DNA from: Serripes groenlandicus
Lineage: Eukaryota; Mollusca; Bivalvia; Cardiida; Cardiidae
NCBI GenBank assembly: GCA_031761405.1
Contig: JASEVX010000001.1
Coordinates: forward strand, 42,169,359-42,233,358
Direction: 5' to 3'
Length of the DNA: 64,000 bases
Shown here: positions 23,173 through 35,800 of the stretch, in pieces
How positions within the stretch are numbered: position 1 is the first letter of the stretch
How the letters are laid out: each line of letters opens with the position of its first letter
The notes under the pieces: generated by a model
Database searches by the model: none
What the model saw: only the letters and a program-made list of their open reading frames with translations
What the model was told of the DNA's origin: nothing
Position numbers and translations under genes: made by a program

Positions 23173-25464
23173 TATGATATGTTATGTAATGTCATTTCTT
23201 TCAGAATTTAAACAAAAATAAATATGCAAATTATTGTAGGCCTGCTCCCGGTCAGCTGCAGTATTTGTTAGACCTTTTTAATATGTCAGCGCATTTTGCA
23301 GCCGACGACGTTCGAAAACATTATAGCAAAAGGAGTTATGTTTTCAATTCTTATCAATATATATATATATTTTCATTAATATGTCATAGCGGGTTTAAAG
23401 TCGCCTACGGCATATATGTTGTACGTGGGAAAGGGTGTTAAAGATGAAATATGCAATTTGTTGTAATACTACATGCTTGTAGTTTTGCTTCCAGTATGAT
23501 GCTGTATTTGTTAAGTACAGAGTCCATATTTACACAGGTATATTTAATTCTAAATAATAATGAAGAATCAACTTAACTTCACAGTAAGCCCAACACAAAT
23601 TCTAATACACTGAAACATGTTGCTGATCATTTTAGACATTTCATTTTGAGCGATTTAGAATTGAAAATATTTTGGAATGGATACGGGCGTACGAACATTT
23701 TTACATGACGCGGTTTACATTGTTATCCAGCGCTGAACTGTACAACCCGATACGTTTGAGATGTTCCCTCGTCGTACACGAATACGCCTCCCTATCACAA
23801 ATGAGCTCAAAGTGCATCACATCCTTTAGTGGATGAAACTTTAAGGAATATACGGTTCTGTGTCTCGAAAAGTGAAATAATATTTGGAGGAATTTCGCAT
23901 TTTAGATGATTTACATAACAACTTCAACTATTCATGTATTCTTGTTTTTTGGGACTACATATAATTGCATAGTGAAAATGTAAATAGTGCTGATAAGCAT
24001 CGACGTTACTTTTATGTAAGTGCAGAGTCAGGTTTAGCTGATATTCAATTAACAACTTGATTGAAATGACAATTTTCCTCATCCTTATCATTTGAATTCT
24101 CCTGTTCCATTAAAAGTGACCTTTATTCTCCTAGAATCGTATATTGCATGGGTCGACATAACTCCTTTTAAGTAGAGGCTCTTGAACACTGCAGCTCCGT
24201 CAATTTATGTTCAATATTGAACTAAACTTTCCTCAGTTAAGATGTTGCTCTTCATGTATAAACTGGTGTAGAAGCAGTTCTTTTTCTGTCTTGGTCGTTT
24301 GTTTGACAAATACATACATTAATCTTCAGCTCCTTAAATTCATGAGTGCATGGCGATATTATCAAAAAGATCGCTAATTTATATTTATTGTTTATTTATA
24401 TAGTTTTTTAATGATATTTCAAATGTGTTCTGCTTTGAAAATGTGCGTTGCTCTGCGAAAACCAACACTATCTTTATTAATTCACATTCAGACAAAATGT
24501 GCATTGGCTGTTATGCTAAAGTATCAAAATTGACACAATCTTCAGAAGTGGTTAGAACATTTCCAGTTTACTATTAATGTGCGAAAATTCAGATTCTGAT
24601 CAACTCTGAATATTTGCGGGTTGATCTGGATCTACATTGGTAGCAAATGTCCTTAGGATGGTTTTAAAGAATCTCAGCAATGTTTACTTGTACAACGACG
24701 TCTAAACAGATGTGTCCAACAGATACAATAAAGAAGATTCGTGAATCTAAAATTGAGATAAAAAAAAAAGCTTAAAAGGCCTTTTACATTTAATGACTAA
24801 AATTGTTATACTGTAAAGATTACCGGAGAAATGAACTTTGCTCTAGATAAATGACGCATTTCGATTTTAAAAATTCATATTAGCTATTTTTTTTTTTTGA
24901 AAAACCTTTAAAAGGCCTAAACCAGATCTTAACCGAATAATATATAAAAACAAAAGAAAAATATATTCAAAAAGCAGGCACAGTTGATTCCTGAAAAATC
25001 GATCTAGTTGCAGTTAGTTTAAACTCCGACTTTAGAATGATTAAAAAAAACACTTGAATAATGCCAATGTAAAATAAAAATTCACATTCTTTGAGCAGAC
25101 TTCCCTGTGGTTGTTTACCCACTCACTCAGCTATATAGCCAGCCATTTGGCGAGCAGTGGAAACTTATTATACAAGTCGGCGACTTTTATTACCCTTGAC
25201 CAGTGATGTCACTGAATGAATACACAAGATATGACAATCTTTTCTACACGCATGCATATGAACGTGTACTTGACTGTAGATGTACACTTGTATTTGAGAT
25301 TTTCTTTAGATAGATAGAAATATTTTGTGTCATATAACTTGTATGGATACTAACCGTGATTGTTTGCGGCTGTAAGCCTATTTATGAGTATTCAAATCAG
25401 GATTAGATGGGATGAAAACAGGAAGGACTCGATTTTCACGCACTGTCCTTTTTTGCGTTATGAT

Positions 25465-25830
25465 CAGGGGCGTAGCTGCCTTTAGGCAATGTAGACACGT
25501 GCCTACGCTGCCTTTAGGCAATGTAGGCACGTGCCTACACATTTTTTCTCACAATGGCCCAAAATGCAGCTGCGGCGATAAACACCTGCGTAATGTATCG
25601 ACCAGATCAGCCTGCGCTGTCCGCGCAGACTGATCCGGCCGACACATTCCGTCTTAGGGGGATTGATGTATAGAGTAGTTATTCCTGAAACAGAAAATCC
25701 ACAGGAGGCGAAAAGTGTCTATCCGGGTAGGCCTATGTGGCATGCTTAGGCTGGTGCGGGTCGATACTTTACGCAGAGTCCACAATGTTGATTTTCTCAC
25801 ACATTTGATTATTGAAAAGCTACGCCCCTG
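25465..25830. mobile_element. hAT-like non-autonomous element with a nested fold-back MITE
   Basis: Ends CAGGGGCGTAGCT and its inverse AGCTACGCCCCTG resemble hAT termini. Near the left end a TGCCTTTAGGCAATGTAGGC unit is tandemly doubled. The interior (about 25584-25800) is a fold-back MITE lacking its outer ends. No matching 8 bp target duplication is visible. Confidence 0.6.
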
Positions 25831-26418
25831 AAATGGTTGTAAAGAATCATAATAATATTGAATAGTTACAGTTAGAAAAACATCGAAGATATCAGGTGTA
25901 TTAAAAATACAGATTTAGAGTCTTCTTATTTAAATATAGGAATCTATAGGAATTATCGAAAACAGTTGAATGTCGCCTGTTTTCCTCCTCAATATATATA
26001 TACGCGCAAACATAAAGTTAAGTGTTATTTACCAACCTATAAGATCATTAGTCGCCGGGCAGTTACGTATTTATTTACATTAATTATATGGCGATCACAT
26101 TACGCCAACTTTAGTGTAATTCGATGGGACTCCATACTGTGAATTAATTACTAAGTCAAAAAAAGTTATGCTCCTTTCTACACCTCTGCACTTATCAGTA
26201 AGCTATTTTAAAGAATAATGATACATACTTTGAATAATTGTTTGTTTCAATCTTTTAGCGAAATGGCTTTCATCTCCTGAATTCCCCACTCATGAACATA
26301 TTACCTTTTGCGTTTCGATGAAAGAAATTTCGATATTAGTTCTCAACCGTTCAAAACAAACAATAATCATCTATATAGGCCTACTTCAGTAACAAATGGA
26401 ATCGAACAGTAAAGTAAA

Positions 26419-26808
26419 ATGGCAAGTGATACATTGACTCCACCTATTATCATTATTGACTCATTCCAAGACGAATCCACTGATAATGCCAATGGTCACA
26501 TAGACACAAAAACGGACAAACAACAAGAAGAAAATACTATAGTTTCCAGTGCAAATATTGTTAGGTCTAATAATCGTATACAAAACGAAACTGTTATAAA
26601 AGTTACGGATGATGTTATACAGGATGAGACGAATCACGCTACACAACAGCGTGCGCTGGAAAATGATACTGAGAAAGATACCTCGAAAAACTCGGCTAAT
26701 GTGTTACAAGTACCCACAACATTGAGGAGTGAGGACTCGTCTAACGGGTCTCCTAAGCAGCGACATCGACACCTGTCTAAAGAAGACTTAAAGCATTTAT
26801 CTGAGGAT
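26419..26808 (+). CDS. TPCN: TPC coding exon 1 (N-terminal cytosolic region)
   Basis: 130 codons. Hydrophilic, rich in D, N, T and S, not recognisably conserved. It ends KEDLKHLSED with donor GAT|GTGAGT. Across the next junction it makes EDDLLL, which fits the acidic di-leucine pattern, possibly an endolysosomal sorting signal (inference). Confidence 0.88.
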
Positions 26809-29800
26809 GTGAGTTCATTTACCATCTCCCACATATACTCGGGTCTCCTAAGCCCGCGAGCCTAAGCATTCAAATAGCAACGCAGCCGATGACTTAATGA
26901 ATCTTTAGACATCAGGAAATATTTCAACATTTCTCAGTTTAAACTTCTAACGAGAAAAGGGTGGGATCAATGCCTTCACGAAATTAGAATAATAACGAAG
27001 TTAGAATGTTCTACTCTACGACAAATCCGAAACTAACCACTTTGAAATGTCTATACAAACATATGGGAAATCTCTATCAATGAAAGTTTTACTATTGAAT
27101 GTAGTTGAAAATATTGTGGCAAAAGAAGAAATTGCTTTTCATATTGAGCATTTTTTCCCCTTTTGTCACAATGTTTTCTACAGTCGTCTGCAAGTGGTAA
27201 AGGAATTATCAATTTACAGCCATGATCTTTGAAATTCAAAAGGATCCCCTTTTACATTAACAAGTGTAGATAAGATCTGCCTACGCATCTTTGTAATCTG
27301 ATCCGAATACACAATTTTTGTCAGAGGTTCCTTTGAACGTCATCTGACCACAGGCGTCCGAGTTTCATTTAAGAAAAAAATGGAAAAAAATCACACAATA
27401 CTGTTATAATAATGACCGTAATGTTATATTTTGAGAATCATCGGGGAATCCCACTCTAGACCGTGTTACTATAAATAGCCTCTCTATATGGTATTATATA
27501 GGCGTAGTTCACGACGAACCCGAGTTCCGACTAGAGTTACACGGGTTCCTCATGAACGGCAAGAGTGTTAACCCTATATAGTAACGTCATATGAACTTCT
27601 GACCCCGACTATTTGCAACCCTGCTTTAAGTGAGAGTTAGAAGAGTTCCAAAATGGCGGAGAGTGGCAATTCTTGATGCTGGTGTGTAAATAATCCTGAA
27701 ATACGAACCTCTGAGTTCAGTAATCAGTGATGTTTTTATTTGTTAGGCAGATAACTAAGGATTTGTTTAATTGCGATCCGTAATTTAGACAACAAGAAAA
27801 CGAGCTTTCTGGTGTCGATAATGAAATAAGTGGATACAACACGGAGGCTTCCATTTTGAATTGTAACTCGAGAATCGATACACGTGCCCCCTGACCCTTC
27901 CCTCCTTGAGTTCGTCATGAACTTAGCCAAAATTTGAACATATAGAGGCTATTTATAGTAACAATATCCAGGATGGGATACCCCAAATCTTCTCATACGA
28001 AATCATTACGGTCATTATTAGTGTTATAGCATATGGACAATATTGAAAGACTATTTGTAGTATCTTAACGAGGTATTGTGTGTTTTTCCCATTGTTTTCT
28101 CAAATGAAAACTCTGACGCCTTTGTCTGTATGTTTAAAAAACAATCCAACCCTAATCCCGTTATTGAATGAATGAATTTATTGTAATATATGGCCTCCAG
28201 CCCAGAATACAAATAGTTGATTATTTTGATTATCATTTTAAAGTATATAATATAATTTACAATATATTTATATTTACATATACATATTATATATTTACAG
28301 TTCTCTCAGCAGTCGTGGATAATATCATGTTATCGTTTTCCGGTATACTGTTATTATGAAACGACTTTAAATATGTAGGATATTAAACACCACTTAAATT
28401 AATGCATTGTTCCCTCTTGTCGAATGCCCTTATTAAAAAGCCAATATACTGCTTACATTGCTGTCAGTCATAATGCTATAGAAAGTTTGTAGGCAAATTG
28501 CTTTACTTAACTAACAGGCCTTGAAACAGACTATTCTAATGTCGCTATAAAATTTACAATCTAGAACAAAATGGAGTTCATCTTCTGTGGCATAAATATC
28601 ATATTTACGACAATAAAAACAGAATCTTAATTCACGATCAATATTTAAATGACGTCCTTTCTCGATCATTAAATTGTGTCTAGAGCTCCTAAAATTCGAT
28701 AGTTTTCTTTTCTGTAGACGAGATAAATTGATAGACAATCACAAATATCGTTCTGTAATCAAAAATGTTTTGTAGTCAAAAGTCGACTGTTGCGTAGATT
28801 TAAGAGTCAACGCGCCTGTCTGTATACTTTAACATTTTCCCTCATATAGACGCTTTCTGACGCCTCTGCAGCAGACGGCTTTTTGAAAACATAGTAACAA
28901 AAGAAGAAATTGCTCAAAACGAGCTATTTCTCCTTTTGCCACAATGTTTTCCATTTTTAGTCATAGGTTATCCATTCAATTATAGAGATTTTCTATTTTT
29001 TGACAAAATATGTTCAAATTCGTCTGCTGCAGAATTGTCGTATGAGGGAAAGGGTTAAAAAAATACTAACCTCACCCCGTTATTTGAACCTACTATATAT
29101 ATGTATATGGGATTTTGTTCAACAGTCAATTGAATTACGCGTTTCAGAGACGTGAAATTGATTGGTTGGTAGTTTACATTGTCTTCAACAGTATATTTGC
29201 CTTTAACTAAATATTTCTCTCACTGGGACTAACCCCCGAAACTGTTACATGCTGAGAAAGTTATCTTGCATGGTATCTCTGCTTGGTGTAAGGCTTACGA
29301 GTGATCTTGGAAGACAATGGTGCAAAGGTAGAGCGTTGTCCTCTTATCCCAAAGGTCCCGGGTTCGTGTCCCGTGATGAGTATATTCTGAATTTGGGATT
29401 TTTCCACACAAACGGCGCGAGTACTAGTTACGTCTACAGGAAGCTGACCTTCGAGCGTGATTAACATAAGCTGATAGCTTGTTTCGCAATCGATGTAAAA
29501 TAAATAAGTTTAAACTAAGCGAGATCAACTTCGAGAAAGATTTTCCTTCTGATCGATCAGCTTACTTTAGCACAGAGTATGGTTTTGGAGCCATGCTTCG
29601 AAACAACTCTCTTCCAAGGTAATGAACAGTTTCCCGTTGTTTAGTCGCTTCGGTGTAGAGAATGGAGACCAGGGTTCACACCAACTACTTTTAAATGGTC
29701 GTATATGCTTCCTTCTTTGACGCTCAGGATTGCGGAGAGAGCATAACGACTGGTCTAAAGTTCACCAGCAGTACTGGTAATTTATACAGGAAGCGCGGTG

Positions 29801-32800
29801 AAATGACTGAAATACTGTTGAAAGCGGCGTAAAACACCGTTCAAATAAAACAACCTTTACCAGTAGTTTACCCAGGAAATACCATGGTAATACTGATTGA
29901 CTGTTGAAACGGCGTTAAAAACCATTCAATTTACCGAATGAACCCCAACACCACAGGTTCCCGGCGTGGAGTATGCTTTACTAATAAATTAATAAAATAA
30001 AAACAACGGGCCACTTATAAATAAAAAATCACTATATACAACCGTAATATATAAGCAAAATAAAAAAAATCACTTCAAAAAAGAAATGAAAAAAATATGT
30101 TTTTACTTATAAAATATACATAATATAGTATATTGTACGATAGTGTATATTATACGATAGTGAGGGAAAATGACCCGCTGGGTTACCTTTGGCTAACACT
30201 ATCTCATTGCATGTACACTATTACTACAGGGTAAACGATAATGAATGTCTAATCATACGTGAAGATATCTTGAGTAACCGCGTCATGTAAAATCAGACAA
30301 TGTAAAAATGTGACCGCGCTGCCAGAAAGACAACCTGTGTGACCAGTGTTGATTCAGACCAGTCTGATCTGAATCTATGTTGACTGTTCGCCAATCAGTC
30401 ACACCAACTTTTAAGAGACCTCTTTTAAACATGTGAAACCGCCTCAGTGGTGTAGTATAAGAGCGTCCACCTCGGTTGCGGGATGTCGCGGATTCGATCC
30501 CCGGCTGGGTCATACCAAATACCTTCAAGTTAAAAATGGTAGAAATGGCTTCCCTCCTTGAAGCTCTGGGTTGCGGGGTAAGCATTTCGACTGACTGGTT
30601 GGTGTCAGGATAAATGGACCAGTAGTACTGGCATTACCCAGGAAACGCCGGGATATAACTGATTTATTATTGAAATAGGCGTAAAACACCAACCAATCAA
30701 TCACACATGTGTATACCTGAATCAGATAGCATATATGTGTACTTAGAAGTTATCTAGATTGTGGAATTACATTACGGTTAGTTTTCACAGACATACTTTA
30801 TATGAGCCGTTTCACGAGAAAACCATTATTATGAACTCCACGTAATGTATCGGCCCAGATGAGCTTGCGCAGTCCGCGCATGCTCATCCGGGCCGACACA
30901 TTTCGCCCCAGGGGTATGGATTAAATAGTCCTGATACAGAAAATCCACAGGATGCGAAAATTGTCTGGACGGATTAGCCAGCGCGGTATGCTTAGGCTGA
31001 TCCGGATCGACAATGTTGGTTTTCTCGTGGAACGGCTTATATGTATTTGCATTGCATAAATGCAAGAATGGATCTGGCTGCATCTGCAAACAGTGTCATC
31101 TTCAGTGAGTGTGCGTATAGGCGCGGACTCGCCAGAGTTTTCAAGGTTGTCTTCACCGCACTTTATAATTAGAAGAGTTCCAGATGTAAACTCTGACGAA
31201 AAACTCAGTAGTCGAATTTGAAAACATCATGGCAAATAAGTTTGACAAGTTTGATAAATTTAGGTATTTTTCTTTAATGAATTTTAAACTAATTTGGAAA
31301 TATCGCAATACACATAAGGGACATTGCAGTCTTCATTGCAGCAGTCAAGCAAATGAAAGAATCTAAAAATAGCAAACAACATTCATTATTTGGATAGCTG
31401 TGAGCGCATTTTTTAACATACACTGTAGGCCTATATTCCGGCAACTTTGCATACTATGACAACTATGTATAAATATTCATGCATGTATGTTTATATCGTA
31501 TGAGTGGCTGGTGGCCCTTATGTACAAATGAAATGTATTTAAAAAAAACCTTTAAACTTCTTTCCAGAGATCAAGTTAGTCTAATTTTCAAATTATTTCA
31601 CAGAAATGTTCCTATGGTGACCATCTTATAGAAAACGTATGCAAGGGTAAAGTTATTTTGCATAAAACCTGTTGTTTTTGTTATGACGAAACGAAGAAAT
31701 TTTACCATTGATGCGTCACACTTTTATTGAGACAATTTAACTACAATATGCGCCCGTTCTTAAGAAAAGATGCAATTAGCTTTTGTGTATAATGAAGAAC
31801 CAGATCAGCTTCCGCATCCACACAGTCTGACAAAGATCAACACTGTTAAAATATTTCTAACAACAACTTGTTCGAAGAGTCTGTAACGTCGTGTAGATTT
31901 TAATGAGACTTAGAAGATATACAGGACAGGGACTCAGATAAGATCTTATCTTTGTCCCTGATACAGGATGATCTGAACCTACATTATTCACAAATGCCAA
32001 ATTTTCCCACGGACGGATTCATATTACAATGTTTATTATGTAACAAAAACAACCAGATTCCTTAGTATTTCAAATGTTACAACTTTGACATGTACTCGCC
32101 CGCTGCATTCATATTTGAGTATCAATCCGGTAGCTATTATTGTTCTTATACCGTCTTAAATATCTGAGCTTCACTTTCAGGACCTGTTGTTGGCCGAAAC
32201 ATTGATAAGGGATGCTGATGGAGGCAGAAACTTTCTTTATAAAACAGAACCAGTCTATGTCAGGTAATTATGGAATCCTGTGCACAATTTTAGACCACTC
32301 AAATAAGGGATTTGAATATGCTTTTTGCATTGTTATGTTCTATATACTTCGCAATATTGAATAATTAAAGTCCTCAAAGTAAACTACAAGTAGTTAATTC
32401 GTAACGCTTGGTTTTACACTTTCCCTCATATAGACGCCTCTGCAGCAGACGACTTTTGAAAACGTTGTGGCCAAAGGTGAATTTGCTCATGATGAGCAGT
32501 TCCTCTTTTGGCCACAATGTTTTGAACTTTATTTAACGATTTTACTTGTTTTTGTCACTATGTTTTCAAAATCGTCTGCTGCATATTTATTGGGTGATCC
32601 GCTTTCAAATGTGTTCAATTATTTTAATTCCATGCAAAACTCTGGTTGCCGTGGCAACCAAAAGGATTTTGTTTTTAAATTTGAAAATATTTTTTTCTTA
32701 AACCGAAAGACCGAGACCTTCGATATTAAATGTGTAGTATTGTCTACTGTTCCTCTGCAAAGATTGTTCAAATTATACCTGTTTTATAAAGGGATATATA

Positions 32801-35800
32801 TAGCGAAAAACGTTGAAAAACTTCTTGTCTGCAACCGAAAGGCCTTAAGCTTAGATATGTGGTGAGTACAATGGTCTAGTGGCCTTTTACCAAGATTGTT
32901 CAAATTATACTCATAATTTCACAGGAATGCTCCTCAGGTGGACCTCTTTCACAATTGTTAAAAGAATTTAACTATGTTAAGAACTTTGGTTGCTCTGGCA
33001 TCTTCTTCGTCAGATAGTGTACAAAATCCCTCTCTATTCCAAAAGTATAGACCCGGTTTGAAAATAATTTGGCACAAGTGTTCCTTTGATGAGCGGGTGA
33101 TCCTCTACCAAGATTGTTTATATTATTTTGATCCTTTAAAACAAATGGCAGTCAGGTGGAGGGGCGGGTTTACCTTCTATGTTTATAACTGAACCTTAAC
33201 ATCTTCTATTACAAAAGTGCTTTCCCGATTTGAAAATAATTTGGCATAAATGTTCCGTGTGTAACTCTCTAAGTTGATTGTTCAAATTATAACAATTCGT
33301 TGATAAACATGGGCGAGGCTCATTTCTGTTATATGTTTACAGTTCTATTAACTTAGGTGAGCGATTTTGGAGCATCATAGTCTATTTTTTAACTCTCAAT
33401 ACCGGTTTATTTCTGTTTCAGGTTTTATATTTTGTATCACAAATGGTATTTTAGATGGACACTGTACTCATTCATTCTGTTGAATATGTGTTTGGCCTTT
33501 ATGGAAAATCCAACACAGCTCGACTGGGAACAACCGTATTGGGTAGGATGTCTTTTCTCTCTTAAAGCAACTTTCAAAAAGTAGAATCCTTTTCTAATAA
33601 TCTGTTTTACCTTTATGCGAACAAAAAACACCAATTTTAAAAATGTCAAACACAACAGTCCAACACTGATCGTGACGTTTAAGTAGCAGTAGGCATAGGC
33701 CTACATTGTGAGACGGTGTTTGGAATCAAATACCCGCTTCAAATGCTTTCAGACAAGACAACCATTTGATATAGTTTGACAGAAAACATTCAAACATGAC
33801 TCTAAGTGCTTTCCAAATTAAAAAATGAGCCGTTCCACGAGAAAACCAACATAATGGTATCTGCGTAAGTAATCGACCCAGATCAGCCTGAGCAGTCCGC
33901 GCAGAGGGATAGAGGTAAAGAGTAATGATTCCTGAAACAGAAAATCCACGGGAGGCGAAACGTTTCTGTCCGAGTTATCCTGCGCGGCATGCTTAGGCTG
34001 ATCAGGGTCGATACTTAACGCAGAGTCCACAATGTTGGTTTTCTCGTGGAACGGCTCATATGATGTATATATAACTTCAAACGTCATTTCATCATTTCAC
34101 GGAGATACACAGGTTCCAAACAATCCCCATACTTCTTTCCTAATTGGTACTCTAAACGCTGTACCATGGCGTTTACCATTTAATAAAGTCACATGACACT
34201 GTTTCAGAGTGAACATTGCCTATGACGGGCAATATTCCCTTTTTTACTCAGACGTTTTTGTCAAATGTGTACGCTATTTTAACACATACAATTGGTTCAA
34301 TCAACCCTTTCCCACTTGCAGATGCTATCCGACCTATTTGCAGTAAACGACTTTCGAAAACATTGTGACGAAATAAGAAATTGGTTAATAGTTAAGTGTT
34401 TCTCCCTTTACCGCAATTTTTCAATTGTATTTAATAATTAAATATTTATTTGTATGTACTTTTTAAAATAGTCTGTTGAAAATGTATTATAAGTGCGAAA
34501 GGATTGAGGAAATGTTAATTTCTTATTTCTTATGTAATTTACAGGTGACGATGATCCTAGAGGCTACCTGTCTTGCGTTTTTCATTGCCCGAGTAATACA
34601 CTTGTCTTACTTCAGTTTACCTCATGTTTTCTGGAGAGATACAAAAAACATCGTCGTCATCGGATTGATTGCAGTAAGATTTTATAATACGGATCACCCA
34701 ATATTTGCTGAACTCAATATCAATGAACCCCTTTTCCCACTTGCAGACGCATTCCGACGCATTTGCAGCAGACGACTTTTGAAAACATTGTGACAAAAGT
34801 AGAATTTGCTGAAATTTCTTCTTTGCCATAATGTTTTCAACTCTTTTCTAATAATTATACATACATTTATAGAGCTTTTCCGTGATTTTGCTTAGTTGTT
34901 TTCAATATCGTTTGCTGCAGATCTGTTGTATGTGGAAATAGGTTAAGACTTTGTTTTCAAATTCGACACTCGGAAAACATACTAACTTTTGTACTCCTTA
35001 CCCAAGTTTGTAAGTATGCAATAAATCAGTTTGAATGTACTTCCGTAAACCTCTTATTATGTTGCAAAGATAATTATGAAATCATGATGAATGCTATCTG
35101 ACACATCCAAACGATATACGCGTACAAGTTGACTATCTGACACACTTTTAAAATGAAGTAGTTTTGTTATATCAAGGTATAACCCAATTATCCTTAATCA
35201 GTTAACAGCCATAGGCCTCATCTACTTGAAACTATTACCTGTAATATAATGTGATGTAATTACACTTCTGTCCTATATATAATAAAATGAAATGTATTCA
35301 TTGGCAATATGTTCAATGTTATTACACTAATTTACTTTACATCGGTTCTGTGATTTAGTATGTCAGACTTTTATCGTTGTACGGAGGTTGGTTTCGGTGA
35401 AAATGCCTTCCCTCTTTAAACGACGTCAAAAGTCCGGGATCTTAAAGTCTGAAAAAGTAGGGAGCCCATATATGTTCACCTGGCAAATTAAATGACATTC
35501 AATATTGGAATGTTTCACAACAGAAACAGTTTTTAAATAAAACTTTATTACGAGGAACACTATGGAATACGTAATTAACATCTTGGTTATGTTACATCGA
35601 ATACTGGCTCAACATCCTCCACATCTGCTTTCATTTTAGCTGTCCTCATGTTGCATGTCTTCCATCTTCTACGGACATATATGCAGTTTGTTGGAACCGG
35701 TTGACAAACCTGTGTACATGCAAACATTTATGACCAGGAGAGCATTTTTGCATTACTCTAATAGTTATTGGTTACAAATTGATTCAGAATTATATTTAAA

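Larger units (their letters stand above)
21366..26418. other. Intergenic region between the divergent genes
   Basis: About 5 kb without a recognisable coding exon. It holds two fold-back MITEs (21657-21870, 22905-23172), degenerate hairpin-MITE fragments (around 22040-22172 and 23268-23440) and an element with CAGGGGCGTAGCT ends (25465-25830). The leader and promoter of the two-pore channel should lie at its right end, but I see no convincing TATA box. Confidence 0.6.

Noticed and set aside
26809..26865. Extension of TPC exon 1 to the stop at 26,865
   Set aside because: A consensus GTGAGT donor at 26,809 joins exon 2 in frame; the extension is intronic.
30434..30510. tRNA gene with GGATTCGATCCC
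   Set aside because: Poor acceptor stem and a SINE body shared with 17,262 and 42,941.
32467..32865. 132-codon plus-strand frame in TPC intron 2
   Set aside because: Composed of a hairpin MITE and part of the inverted tandem-core element.
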